In this document: positions 35,652 to 45,586 of the stretch, piece after piece
Position numbering within the stretch: position 1 is the stretch's first letter
Layout: the number at the start of each line of letters is the position of its first letter
Source of the DNA: Phycisphaerae bacterium
GTDB taxonomy: Bacteria; Planctomycetota; Phycisphaerae; UBA1845
DNA: 64,000 nt
Assembly (NCBI GenBank): GCA_029260015.1
Contig: JAJDEB010000023.1
Location: 295,457 to 359,456, forward strand
Reading direction: 5' to 3'
Translations under genes and position numbers: made by a program
Notes under the pieces: model-generated
What the model saw: only the letters and a program-made list of their open reading frames with translations
Databases searched by the model: none
What the model was told of the DNA's origin: nothing

Positions 35652-37031
35652 TTAGGTCGCATCTGCAGCGCCGAATTCTTTCAGGCACTCACCCAAGATG
35701 CGTTTTTCCATTTCATCTTCCGTTTTGGACATCGCGGTTTTGCAGCGTCTGACGGCTTCATCGGTTCGCCCCATCTGATCGAGAACACGCACGAGCGTAT
35801 CCAACACGTCGATCGACGCACCGTTTGAAGCCTTCAGTGCTTCTTCGGCTTGATCGACGTTGGCTTGCGTCGCCTTTCCCGAAAGATAACCCGACCATGC
35901 CAATCCGTTCAAAGTATTCGGGTTATTGCTGACCTTCAAAATATTCCGGGCGAGTTCGTTCGCGCGAGACTCATCCGGCAACCCAATAAAGGCCTGATAG
36001 TAGCCCATCAGTCGTTCGAACGCTTCGGCTTTTCGCATGGCCATCTGCTGCGGATCGTCTGCAGAAAAGATCGCCGTCAATCCCGACGACTTTCCCGAAA
36101 GGTCTTTCAGGCGTTGGGCAATATCTTTTTCTGTATCGTCTGAAGCTGCGATGTCGGCATACCGTTTCGACGCAATGCGCATCGCGAACAGATGCGGTTC
36201 AAACGCACTGAGCACGTTGGCTTTGGGATCTTTTTTCACGAGGGCGTCATAGGTGGCCATCGAACGTGCAGGCTCACCAATCGCGTCATTCAACATGACC
36301 AGGTCACTTACGTCAGCCTCTGTACCCGTTCCGGTGCGAAGGCGAGACTCTGCCGCCCCTGCGCGATCGGACAACGCTTCGCTTGCGGGTTTATAAGTGC
36401 GCGACAGGCGCATTAATTCCATGACCACATACGAATTGCGAATCCCTGCAAAGTCGCGACTCTTTGCAACGCCATGATCAAAGCACCATAGAAACTCTTT
36501 AAGCGCTTCGGCTTGTTCACCACGTCCCCCAAGCGCCGAGGCAAACTGCAATCGCACAAGCGGGTCGTCCGCTTTAGTACCCATTTCCTCGCGCATTCTG
36601 TCGATCGAAGTCTCGCCCTTTTCGACACCGCGCGCAAACTTCATGAATTCTTCAGGCGTGACGTATCCGCTGATTCGGTCGAACTCGGTTCCATCGGGAT
36701 TGAGAAAGAGCAGCGTCGGATATGAATCGATGCGAAATTTATCTGCGAGGGCAATTTCGCGCTCGGCGTCGTACTTGACCGCGACCGCTTTCTCGGAAAG
36801 CCACTTGCTGACATCGGCGTCGGGGAAGGTTCCCTGGTCCATCATCTTGCACGGGGCGCACCATGTGGTGTAGAAGTCGATGAAGATGAATTTCTTTTGG
36901 CTGGTGGCTTTCGCAACGGCATCGTTGAACGATAGCGACTGGAACGCGCCGGCGGCTTGGACCTGCGTTGCGATTAAGAGTGTTCCGCAGAATGCTGCAA
37001 GACTCAGACTTGTTCGTTTTGTCGTACTCAC
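35652..37031 (-). CDS. Exported thioredoxin-domain protein with TPR-like C-terminus
   Basis: 459 aa. A signal peptide (LAAFCGTLLIATQVQA) precedes a thioredoxin fold with active site WCAPCK (Cys58 and Cys61) and the cis-Pro SYPTLLFL. Residues about 170-455 are helical repeats like TPR/Sel1 units (FASALGGRGEQAEAL, LARNILKVSNNPNTLNGLAWSGY, VLDTLVRVLDQMGRTDEAV). It may handle disulfides of exported proteins, with the helical part binding a partner. The gene is followed 5 bases later by a repeat pair. Confidence 0.88.
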   Translation of the reverse strand: MSTTKRTSLSLAAFCGTLLIATQVQAAGAFQSLSFNDAVAKATSQKKFIFIDFYTTWCAPCKMMDQGTFPDADVSKWLSEKAVAVKYDAEREIALADKFRIDSYPTLLFLNPDGTEFDRISGYVTPEEFMKFARGVEKGETSIDRMREEMGTKADDPLVRLQFASALGGRGEQAEALKEFLWCFDHGVAKSRDFAGIRNSYVVMELMRLSRTYKPASEALSDRAGAAESRLRTGTGTEADVSDLVMLNDAIGEPARSMATYDALVKKDPKANVLSAFEPHLFAMRIASKRYADIAASDDTEKDIAQRLKDLSGKSSGLTAIFSADDPQQMAMRKAEAFERLMGYYQAFIGLPDESRANELARNILKVSNNPNTLNGLAWSGYLSGKATQANVDQAEEALKASNGASIDVLDTLVRVLDQMGRTDEAVRRCKTAMSKTEDEMEKRILGECLKEFGAADAT

Positions 37032-37154
37032 GGATGTTTCCCTTCTAATGTGTCATTTGCACAACCTCGCCTGCCAGTGCTTGATCGACCGGCAAGTCCC
37101 AAAGGTGCAAACCAGTGTAGGCCTGCGCATTTATTTTGTGGATTGCGATCCACT

Positions 37155-37234
37155 GTCATTCCCGCGAAAGCGGGAATCCAGGTCCCGCAAGTTGCTCATC
37201 GCCTGTTCTGGACTCCCGCGTCCGCGGGAGTGAC
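37155..37234. repeat. 80-base CCCGCG inverted element, family B
   Basis: Left arm ATTCCCGCGAAAGCGGGAAT, right arm ACTCCCGCGTCCGCGGGAGT, bounded by GTC/GAC. Same length and spacer size as the copy at 27234. It lies between the lipoprotein and thioredoxin genes. Confidence 0.88.
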
Positions 37235-37269
37235 GTTCGGGCACCCGCAAATCCAACCGCGAGAATGCT

Positions 37270-37926
37270 CTAGTTGACAGTTGGCCCAACCACTTCGCGT
37301 GGTAGGGGCACGCCACTACCAATGGTATTCTGATTTACCGTTCGTTCCATGCCACCTTTTTCAGTCAAGACAAGTATCGACGAAACTTTATCGGCATCGC
37401 GGTGTGCGGTAAATGTACCCGTCAAAAGGGTTTGCCCCACAGTCGTCCAGTTGGTCAGAATGTGAAAAACCTGCTTTCGGGCAAGAATCTTAAACCGACC
37501 GAATAGGTTTTCGTTTGGCAGAAGTCTAACGCTGACGACACCGCCAAGCGATGCAAATCGTTCGTGTTGACGATTGTGGTGCCAGTAGCACCGCAGCGCC
37601 CGCTGCCCAACGCGATATTCGAGTTCGTTTCCCGTCGGAGTCCCGTCGAGGATGATCGACATTGCCATGCGATCACCGGCATCTGCTTCAACCGCCCCAT
37701 CAGCAAGAGCGATTTGAATCTTATCCTCATCGATCGACCAGGTGCTGGATGTCGGGGTCACTTCTACTGATAGCGGAGTACCGGGATCCAGCCGTTTGTA
37801 ATTCAAGTCGGTAAATTGCAAGGACGCGCTGGTCGAACATCCACAAGTGATCAGATGCACACTCAGTATCAAGACCATGACGCAAAGTCGCGGACTGGTT
37901 GGTCGACCGCTCCGAATGACATCCAT
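37270..37926 (-). CDS. Hypothetical lipoprotein
   Basis: 218 aa from the ATG at 37926, which has AAGGA 7 bases upstream. A longer frame to 38022 lacks this. The hydrophobic segment VMVLILSVHLITCGC ends in a Cys that could be lipidated (an imperfect lipobox). The rest is beta-rich (SLQFTDLNYKRLDPGTPLSVEV...) without a recognised domain. It follows glyA on the same strand by 102 bases. Function unknown. Confidence 0.7.
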   Translation of the reverse strand: MDVIRSGRPTSPRLCVMVLILSVHLITCGCSTSASLQFTDLNYKRLDPGTPLSVEVTPTSSTWSIDEDKIQIALADGAVEADAGDRMAMSIILDGTPTGNELEYRVGQRALRCYWHHNRQHERFASLGGVVSVRLLPNENLFGRFKILARKQVFHILTNWTTVGQTLLTGTFTAHRDADKVSSILVLTEKGGMERTVNQNTIGSGVPLPREVVGPTVN

Positions 37927-38028
37927 CGTACGATCCTTTTTTGACCAGTCGTTGGGCGGGGTGGGCTGTGACCACGTCCGCTGGAATGCATATCGAAGTG
38001 GCGAGAGTAGCCCGCGCGACAATCGATG

Positions 38029-39291
38029 CTATGGCAGCGGAAACTGGCCACAAAGCGACCGAACTTCTGACGCGACCGCATCAAGAACCTTCTGATCGCC
38101 GCCGCTTCGCAACACGCGATCGAGCATTGACGCGATGGCGTCCATTTCATTTGAACCCATCCCCCGCGTCGTGGTTGCAGGGGTACCGATGCGCAAACCA
38201 CTGGTATGCATCGGTTTGCGCTCGTCGAAGGGGATCATGTTCTTGTTGACGATGATGCCGGCTTGTTCGAGCCAACCCTCCGCGTCGCTGCCCGTCACGT
38301 CGGGATAGTTGTTTCTTAGATCGAGCAGCATCAGATGGTTATCGGTTCCGCCCGAAACGATGCGATTGCCCAACGACGCGAGCGCCTGGGCGAGATGCTT
38401 GGCGTTATCGAGAACTTGCTGCTGATACGATGCAAATGCCGGCTGAAGGGCTTCCTTAAATGCGATGGCCTTGCCCAAAACCGCGTGCATCAATGGTCCG
38501 CCCTGAATACCGGGGAAGATGCGCGAGTCGACCTTCTTGGCATAGTCTTGCTTGCACATGATCAATCCACCGCGCGGTCCTCGCAGCGTCTTGTGGGTCG
38601 TCGTTGTAACGAACTCTGCTGTCGGAACAGGTGACGGATGCAGGTCTGTCGCAACCAACCCGGCGATGTGCGCAATATCTGCAAGGTGCAGCGCCCCAAC
38701 TTCGCGGGCGATTTCCGAGAAACGTGCAAAGTCGATGGTGCGCGAATACGCCGAGGCACCCGAAATGAGCAGCTTTGGTTTGTGCTCCTTGGCCAACCGA
38801 TGGATTTCATCGAAGTCGAATTGCTCCGTCTCGGGATTCACGCCGTAAGAGACGATGTTGTAGAGCATCCCGCTGACGTTGACTTTCATCCCGTGCGACA
38901 GATGGCCACCATGTGACAAGTCTAGTGACAGAACCGTATCGCCCGGCGACAGATGTGCGAGGAAGACCGCAAAGTTGGCCTGACTTCCGGAGTGCGGTTG
39001 CACGTTTGCATGATCGCAACCGAATAGTTTCTTCACGCGGTCGCGGGCGAGGTTTTCGGCTGCGTCCATATTCTGACAGCCACCGTAGTAACGCTTACCG
39101 GGATACCCTTCTGCATACTTATTGGTAAACACCGAACCAACTGCTTCGCGGACAGCCGGCGAAACATGATTCTCTGAGGCAATCAATTCGATTGTGCTGT
39201 GCTGCCGCGACTCTTCCTGTTCCAGAATTTGCATCGCCTCTGAATCGATAGCCGCTATGCACGATGAAGCTGAATCGGTTGATGTGGCCAT
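38029..39291 (-). CDS. glyA: Serine hydroxymethyltransferase
   Basis: 420 aa PLP enzyme converting serine and tetrahydrofolate to glycine and methylene-tetrahydrofolate. N-terminal [14 protein letters not shown] and [18 protein letters not shown] lysine in [14 protein letters not shown], and [14 protein letters not shown] are the family signatures. The ATG at 39291 has AAGGAACAC upstream; a longer frame to 39339 is not supported. It feeds FolD (5796) in the folate pathway. Confidence 0.96.
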   Translation of the reverse strand: MATSTDSASSCIAAIDSEAMQILEQEESRQHSTIELIASENHVSPAVREAVGSVFTNKYAEGYPGKRYYGGCQNMDAAENLARDRVKKLFGCDHANVQPHSGSQANFAVFLAHLSPGDTVLSLDLSHGGHLSHGMKVNVSGMLYNIVSYGVNPETEQFDFDEIHRLAKEHKPKLLISGASAYSRTIDFARFSEIAREVGALHLADIAHIAGLVATDLHPSPVPTAEFVTTTTHKTLRGPRGGLIMCKQDYAKKVDSRIFPGIQGGPLMHAVLGKAIAFKEALQPAFASYQQQVLDNAKHLAQALASLGNRIVSGGTDNHLMLLDLRNNYPDVTGSDAEGWLEQAGIIVNKNMIPFDERKPMHTSGLRIGTPATTTRGMGSNEMDAIASMLDRVLRSGGDQKVLDAVASEVRSLCGQFPLP

Positions 39292-39517
39292 GAAGTGTTC
39301 CTTGTCGCTTGCCTGTTTGTTTGATTGACTGATTCCCATCGATGACCCATCGCCCGATCTGCATCGACTGGCTCAATCTGTATCGACGGTTTTGATAAGA
39401 GACGTATAGCCGTTGCCTGTACGATTTTCAACTGAACGCGGTTCAGTTTGTTGATATGTGGGCGTCGCTGGGTCAAACGCAGCAAACGTCCGCTCTGGAG
39501 CCCGCCGCGGTCAATCC
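39292..39517. other. glyA upstream region
   Basis: Leader and promoter region of glyA. No riboswitch or operator was recognised. The gap to 39619 also holds the terminator at 39518-39558. Confidence 0.3.
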
Positions 39518-39558
39518 AAAAAAAGACCGCCCGCCCCAGCCGAAGCCGGGACGGGCGG
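39518..39558 (-). terminator. Rho-independent terminator of the giant repeat protein gene
   Basis: Minus strand: CCGCCCGTCCCGGC-TTCG-GCTGGGGCGGGCGG followed by a run of T residues. It lies 62 bases past the stop of the gene at 39620. Confidence 0.92.
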
Positions 39559-39619
39559 AATAAGTCAAACTGATGTCAACTCAATGACTTCCCTTGCGGG
39601 AGATCACGAAGAATGACAG

Positions 39620-42600
39620 TTACGGGCCAGTGACGAGGAACTGGAAGCTCTGCATATCGCACTCGTCGATGATGCCGTCTCCATTGATGTCACCACAACC
39701 GCAAGCGTAGTTGTTCGGCGGGGTTCCACCGAACGAACCAGCCACGATACCCGCACCGGTGCCATTCGCACCTGGCAGACCACTGCAGAAACCTGGGCAG
39801 TCGGTAATGTCAGTCGAAACCTGGCTACCACATTCCTGCATCAGGAGGTAGTCAGCGGCATCGACATCACCGTCACCGTCAAGGTCACCAGCGAGCTGAC
39901 CGGCTGGGCAGCACTCGTCCGGAATACCGTCGGTCGGGAACAGGTCAATACTGTTACCACCGGCGCTTTGGACGTCATCGACATCCAACCGGCCGTTGTT
40001 GTTGCAGTCGGCTTCACACTCGTCCGGAATGCTGTTGTTGTTATCGTCGGCAGCGGTACCACCAACGATTTCACCAAGGTCAACAAGTCCGTTCTCGTTG
40101 CAGTCGTCTGCACCGCCAGCGATCTGACACTCGTCCGGTACGCCATCGGCATCGGCGTCGCCGCTTCCACCACCTGAGCGGTAGAACTGGCAGCCGAATC
40201 CGTTGGACGGATCACCAAACGCGATGCAAGTCGCGCCGGAATCGTACCAACCGATGTGCAGGTAACCGTCGTTTGCATCGCCGTTGTCAACCAGACCAAA
40301 TGCGGTGTCGCAATTGTCCGGAATGCCGTTGGCATTGCAGTCGGATTCGGTGTCACCACCGGAACAACCACCGGATGCACTGTCGATTTCGCACGGATCG
40401 AGACACGCGGTCGGGCTGCTCAAGCGAGCAATGTTGCCCAACACAGTTCCGACGGTTGCGAATGTACAGTCTTCGTCGCAGTCCTGACAACGGTCGGGGA
40501 TATCATCGCCGTTCATGTCGTTGTCAGTGCTGGCACCCGGAACTGCAGCGGTATTCTCGACCCATAGAAGGTCGTTCAGACCGTCGAAGTCACAATCCGG
40601 GAACGTCGAGTAGTTGAAGTTGTCGAACCAGTACTGAGCGTCGTTGCCCGTACCGAACTGACCGTTGACAACGTCGTCATCCGAAACACGGATCAGAACC
40701 TGTGAATCGCCACCGCTGGTGCGCTGGTTGGTTCCGACCTGAGCAATCGAGGTGACGGTTTGCGTTTCAGCATGCTCACCCTCACTGTGGATGCTCGGAT
40801 TCACGAGGAAGTCAAATCCGGACTGGTCAGATTCCCAGTAACCACGGACACGACCGGTCTTGTTAAGGATCTCGATACCGGCTGAGTAGCCGGTCACACC
40901 TTGATACTGACCCTGAATGTTGACAGCCGTCGTTGCACTGTACTGACGGGCACCCGAAGTGATACCGAGCATTTCAACGTCAATCGAACCGTCCGCTGTA
41001 ACGTCAGGACGGACACGGAGACCAACGTTTCCATTACCGGTTTCGAGATACGGTGCTGAAAGAATTCCAGTACTCGTACCCACAACGGCAGGACCGTCGA
41101 GCGCGAGGTCGAGGATTTCAACCGCAACGAATCCAATGTCGCCACCGGTCGCCGTCGTACGCCAATCCCAACCCCACAATTCGATGTCCGAATTGGGAAT
41201 CGCAAGCTGACGCGGTCCAACGATGAGACCGTCAGGACCAACTGCACCAGGACGATCCTGAACGATCAGGAACTGCGAACCCGTCTTGAAGCCTGCGGCT
41301 GCGTCAGTTGAAATGACACCATCGGCATCACTGAATGCTCGCCATCCGGCCTGGCCTTCGATGAGTCCAGCCGCAAATCCGTCAGCGACCTCGAAGCCAT
41401 TGTCATGATCAGCATTTTCACAAACGTCAAGAATACCGTTGCCGTTGAGGTCCAGGCCGTTGCTGTTGATGACCTCAAACGAGTCTGGCAGACCGTTATG
41501 GTTACAGTCAATGGCATAACCTTCACAGTGATCCAATTGGCCGTTGGTGTTCAAGTCTTCAGTTGGATCAAATCCGATCTGAAGACTGTCACAAACGCCG
41601 TCTAAGTCGCAGTCGGCGTCTCTTGAACCATCAGCAAGCTTGTACGCACTGCAAGGCACTTGCTCATCACTCGACTTGTATGTAATGCAGTCGAGAGTAA
41701 TGGTGTCGCCTGCCGCCGCACCCAAACCGCTGGTGTTGGCGTCATTCTGCAACGTGAAACGATGCATGAATGGGAACGCACCGGTTCCGGGACCGTCCTG
41801 ATCTCGCGGCGAGAACGTCGCGATCGGTGCCCCATCCCAGTACAACGTACCGGCGTCATCAAGATCAAAATTAGTGGCTCCGTAGTCGATTTCCAACCTA
41901 ACGTTGTGTGACACGCCGATACCTGTAAACCAGTCGACACCAGTGTTTTCAGTCCCAGTACCGTGGAAAAGGTTGATCTCACGAAGGCCATCTGCACGGG
42001 TTTCAAACTGGAGGAAAGCTCTCCAAGAGTTGGTGGCCGTATCAAAGATGTTGTCAAAGAAGAAGTCCCAGTCGACCTGATAGTCGCCGTCCGAGAAGGC
42101 AATATCAAACGAAATCGAGTGGACCTGCGGAACATGAACAGTAACAGTTCCTACATCCGGATCCGAGAACGGAATCGCCGGTGACTGATAACCGAGTGAT
42201 CGGGCAAAGTCAGCCGTGACCACAAGATTTTTTGCACCACCACAACCAATGCCACCCGCTGTCACGTCGGCGACACCTGTTTCATCGGTGAATGCAGCCG
42301 CGTCAAAGTCGATTGTAGCCCAGTCGGCATTGACAACTCCGGTTGGATCCGGCGTCGGTGTATCGTCGCCGTCAAACGGTTGATCGTGAACCGGAGCAAG
42401 GTTGTAATCGCGATCGGCGTCGCCAGTGTCCTCGAAGTCCATGATCGAGCAAAGACCAGCACATGCGTCCGGAATACCGTTGGCATCGAAGTCGTTGGCA
42501 TTGTTGAAGAGGATGTCGCAGAAGTCATCTTCACCGTTGGCGTTGCAGTCACGAATGACGCGTTCGCAAATGTCGATGACGGCATTGGCGTCACAGTCAA

Positions 42601-44143
42601 CCGAGAAGAAGCCGTTTCCGTCGGGATCTGACGGATCAAGATCGCAAACGTCGGGAATACCGTTGCCTTGGCAGTCCGTAGCGAATCCTGAATCAATGTC
42701 GCAATCGTCCGGAATACCGTTCGAGTTACAGTCATTGAAGTTGACTTGGCAATCGTCGGGAATATTGTCGAGGTTGCAGTCCAAAGCTGTACCAGCCGCG
42801 ATCTCCTCGACGTCGAAGAAACCGTTGAAGTTACAGTCGAGACATTCGCAAGCATCGATAATTCCGTTCAATGCGACGGCGGCTGAACAAAGCGTACCGT
42901 CGTCATCGTTCGGCGAAATATCGAGCTGGATATCGTCAACAATACCGTTGGTATCGCAGTCGGTATCGCGCGAACCTCGGGCCAAGAAGTTCATCGAAAC
43001 CTGAGTAACTGTCGTTGTGAACTGGAAAGCTTCGTTGCAGTTAAACACGCCGTTTTGTGAATCGAAGTCGCCCCACGCAAACGTGTTGCCGAAACTGATA
43101 GGCGTGTCGTTACCCAGCGTCAACCAACCACCGGGGAAGCCGCTGCCAGCACCGAGCAACGCATCGCTACAGGCATCAACCGGAGCGGTTACGATACCGT
43201 CGTTGGTTCCATTGGCCACACCGAGACGGACCGAGACCAAAGTCTGGTGCTGCAACTGTCGAAGCGCCAAACCGGTCGCTGAACTGCCCGCACTCAAGTC
43301 ACCGACACCAAACGGGATTCCGCGTCCCAAGTTGTTGAACGCACTGGCACCTACGGTGTTGACCTTGACACCGTTTGAATCAATCACGCGTTCGGCAGCA
43401 TCACCGAAACCGGTGACGACACCCGTATTGAGATTAACGCGACGAACGGCGCTACCTGCAATCGAAAGGTTGCAAGCCGGCGAAGCGGCGTCACGACCGA
43501 GATTCACAATCACACGACCGTAAATATCGCCTTCGACAGCAACGTCGTCGGGAATGCCCACGCAATCGTTGACAACCTGTTCATCAAGGTCGAAGAAAGT
43601 AACTTCAGCCCACGTATCCACACCGGGATTGGTCGCGATCAGAAGCGTGATGATTTCAAATTCTTCGATCACAAAGGCTTGGCCCTTGTTGCCGAAAGGG
43701 ATCGAAATCATATCGTCTGCCACGAAGTTGTTCGTGAAACTAGCGATCGCATTGAAACCTGAACCATCGTAGAGTTCGAGGTTGTTATCACCCAATGCAC
43801 GATTGGTATCCAAGCCAAACTGGTGAACAGGATGCTGCATGTTTGAGCCTGGCTGATCGACAACACGACCCTTCATTTGAACTGCGATTTCTTCTTCGCC
43901 CGGCACTTCAAACTGCATCATGACGACTTTGCCGTCATTCTGGATCACTTTTGCGTCAGTCCACTTCAGATCCTTAAAGTTGACTGTCTTTGTCGCATCG
44001 CGCTGGGGTGACACTGGCGTCGAGCCATTGGTCATCCCTGCCGCTGCCTGATCTTCCGCATTCGCAAAAGAAGGCATGCCGAGGAGCGCACCAACAGCAA
44101 TAGCTGCGGCTGTCCTCATCAAACCCGTTCTTAATCTTACCAC
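39620..44143 (-). CDS. Giant secreted protein with DCNxNGxPDxC calcium-binding repeats and dockerin-like end
   Basis: 1507 aa. Signal peptide (TAAAIAVGALLGMPSFANA), an N-terminal beta-rich domain (about 40-330), then about 20 repeats of the type DCNSNGIPDDCDI (residues about 395-570, 860-940 and 1240-1420), with Asp/Asn-rich loops like thrombospondin type 3 or EF-hand calcium sites and paired cysteines. Lectin-like segments lie between repeat blocks (about 600-840). The end has GDLDGDGDVDAADYLLMQEC and GDINGDGIIDECDMQSFQF, a dockerin-like pair. The protein is probably a surface or extracellular structural/adhesive protein. The GTG at 44143 is fixed by AGGAGG 7 bases upstream. Confidence 0.85.
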   Translation of the reverse strand: MVRLRTGLMRTAAAIAVGALLGMPSFANAEDQAAAGMTNGSTPVSPQRDATKTVNFKDLKWTDAKVIQNDGKVVMMQFEVPGEEEIAVQMKGRVVDQPGSNMQHPVHQFGLDTNRALGDNNLELYDGSGFNAIASFTNNFVADDMISIPFGNKGQAFVIEEFEIITLLIATNPGVDTWAEVTFFDLDEQVVNDCVGIPDDVAVEGDIYGRVIVNLGRDAASPACNLSIAGSAVRRVNLNTGVVTGFGDAAERVIDSNGVKVNTVGASAFNNLGRGIPFGVGDLSAGSSATGLALRQLQHQTLVSVRLGVANGTNDGIVTAPVDACSDALLGAGSGFPGGWLTLGNDTPISFGNTFAWGDFDSQNGVFNCNEAFQFTTTVTQVSMNFLARGSRDTDCDTNGIVDDIQLDISPNDDDGTLCSAAVALNGIIDACECLDCNFNGFFDVEEIAAGTALDCNLDNIPDDCQVNFNDCNSNGIPDDCDIDSGFATDCQGNGIPDVCDLDPSDPDGNGFFSVDCDANAVIDICERVIRDCNANGEDDFCDILFNNANDFDANGIPDACAGLCSIMDFEDTGDADRDYNLAPVHDQPFDGDDTPTPDPTGVVNADWATIDFDAAAFTDETGVADVTAGGIGCGGAKNLVVTADFARSLGYQSPAIPFSDPDVGTVTVHVPQVHSISFDIAFSDGDYQVDWDFFFDNIFDTATNSWRAFLQFETRADGLREINLFHGTGTENTGVDWFTGIGVSHNVRLEIDYGATNFDLDDAGTLYWDGAPIATFSPRDQDGPGTGAFPFMHRFTLQNDANTSGLGAAAGDTITLDCITYKSSDEQVPCSAYKLADGSRDADCDLDGVCDSLQIGFDPTEDLNTNGQLDHCEGYAIDCNHNGLPDSFEVINSNGLDLNGNGILDVCENADHDNGFEVADGFAAGLIEGQAGWRAFSDADGVISTDAAAGFKTGSQFLIVQDRPGAVGPDGLIVGPRQLAIPNSDIELWGWDWRTTATGGDIGFVAVEILDLALDGPAVVGTSTGILSAPYLETGNGNVGLRVRPDVTADGSIDVEMLGITSGARQYSATTAVNIQGQYQGVTGYSAGIEILNKTGRVRGYWESDQSGFDFLVNPSIHSEGEHAETQTVTSIAQVGTNQRTSGGDSQVLIRVSDDDVVNGQFGTGNDAQYWFDNFNYSTFPDCDFDGLNDLLWVENTAAVPGASTDNDMNGDDIPDRCQDCDEDCTFATVGTVLGNIARLSSPTACLDPCEIDSASGGCSGGDTESDCNANGIPDNCDTAFGLVDNGDANDGYLHIGWYDSGATCIAFGDPSNGFGCQFYRSGGGSGDADADGVPDECQIAGGADDCNENGLVDLGEIVGGTAADDNNNSIPDECEADCNNNGRLDVDDVQSAGGNSIDLFPTDGIPDECCPAGQLAGDLDGDGDVDAADYLLMQECGSQVSTDITDCPGFCSGLPGANGTGAGIVAGSFGGTPPNNYACGCGDINGDGIIDECDMQSFQFLVTGP

Positions 44144-44150
44144 TTGTGTT

Positions 44151-44156
44151 CCTCCT
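44151..44156 (-). promoter_or_regulatory. Shine-Dalgarno deciding the giant protein start
   Basis: AGGAGG on the minus strand, 7 bases before GTG (44143). This rules out the longer frame beginning at 44188 and the ATG at 44119. Confidence 0.85.
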
Positions 44157-45586
44157 AATGTGATTAGACTTCTGCCTCCCTCACACAACGTGCGGGGAGC
44201 GTCATAAACTTAAAACCAATTAATAGACTTGCCCTGCTTGTTCCTGCTGATACCGGCTCTGTTGTTGCTGGCTGTTCTCGAATCTGACCTTGTTCTCGAA
44301 AGAATAACTGTCTTCAAAAAAACTGTCAGTTCTCGAAACAGGATTGGCGAGAAGAACGTCCGGTCTGATTGAGGCTTGAGGCTCCTTTTCCTTCCCGCTT
44401 CTTTCTGACCAGGCAACGCCGTTCGACGCAAACGACATTGTTCGCCTGTATGATCCGTTCGCGGGCGATTCTCGCCAATCGCCCAAGGTAAGTGCATTAC
44501 CGCCAACGAATCGTTATAACATTGCGCTTCGAGCTGCCCAACTGATTCCTGTCGATCAGTCGCTACACCAAGCCGATTGCCATGACCAACTACTACCTGT
44601 TCAAGCGAGATCGTCCGCTCAAGCAAATACTTCCACTCAAGCCAACAACGCGCGGCAACCAACTTGCGCTCGAACCTGAAGGTGTGAACGAATCAAAGAC
44701 GTGGCAACCACACATGCCGCCGTCAACCACGTTCAACGGACACGTTCAACGGATTCCCAAAAGTGCATCGAAGCAAATTGCATCATTTCGATGAAACCCG
44801 TCGATTGCGATAACACCACGCGCTGCTGGAACCGTTGATGCGGATTCCTGAATTGCGCACACACCCCTATTTCACGTTCATTTGCAGATTCCATTCTAAC
44901 CTGTCACACTTTTGTAAATCAACCCCAACGCTGGGTTACATTTCCGATACAAATTCACGTTTCTGAATCAAATACAGACATGCCGACCACTCCTTAACTT
45001 GTCGGTCCACAGACGGCCATACTTGGTTTCTAAGGGGTAGAAAAGCCACTTTCCCCCGTCAATTCGAGTTACCGGACCTAGGGCTACCGCGAATCTGGAT
45101 GGCACCGTTTCATTGGCAGCGGGTACGGCCCCTAACCACCAACGCAAGCCCCCGCAACCAGCACGTCATTCACAGAATCTATCGCCAATCTTTCTTTTGC
45201 CCCTCTCGCACCATCCTACCCACATTGGCAGGCTCGTCGGACGTCACCGTTCCGGCAGGTCCCATATGGTTGACGACCTCTTAGGGCGTCCTTATAAATG
45301 CGATCGGCCGCTTCTTGCGCAGGTGAACGTGTTGAATTCGGCGTCAAAGAAGTCGGTCATTCCTTATCTTAAGGGCAGTTCCCAACAGTGGTTGGCATGG
45401 TTTTGCCAGGCGGGGCGGTATAGCAGATACGCCTCATTCGAATCGCATTTTCGATTCTCTGTTGCATTGGTATTTGGGCAGCCTTGATGTTGGGATCCAA
45501 ACGGTAAGGCAGTGATTTCGGCACGCCCTGGGCTAACAGTAAGCCGGCATGCCACCCTCCATGAAAACCAAACCGGAGTTTTGCAG
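44157..45586. other. 1.4 kb non-coding region between two divergent giant genes
   Basis: No supported gene. It is AT-richer than the flanks around 44900-45010. It must contain the promoters of both giant exported proteins. Three copies of the octamer TTCTCGAA lie near the left end. Short frames on both strands lack ribosome-binding sites. Confidence 0.5.
44275..44337. promoter_or_regulatory. Three copies of octamer TTCTCGAA
   Basis: Copies at 44275, 44293 and 44330. The octamer is a near dyad (TTC-TC-GAA). They are close to the giant gene start, so an operator role is possible; not demonstrated. Confidence 0.3.

Noticed and set aside
39841..44143. Other frames inside the giant repeat protein, up to 197 codons
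   Set aside because: Shadows of a highly repetitive, Asp/Asn-rich coding sequence.
44210..44662. Frames on the minus strand in the giant gene's upstream region
   Set aside because: No start signal, composition unlike the neighbours; the S/F/E/Q-rich text comes from the TTCTCGAA repeats.
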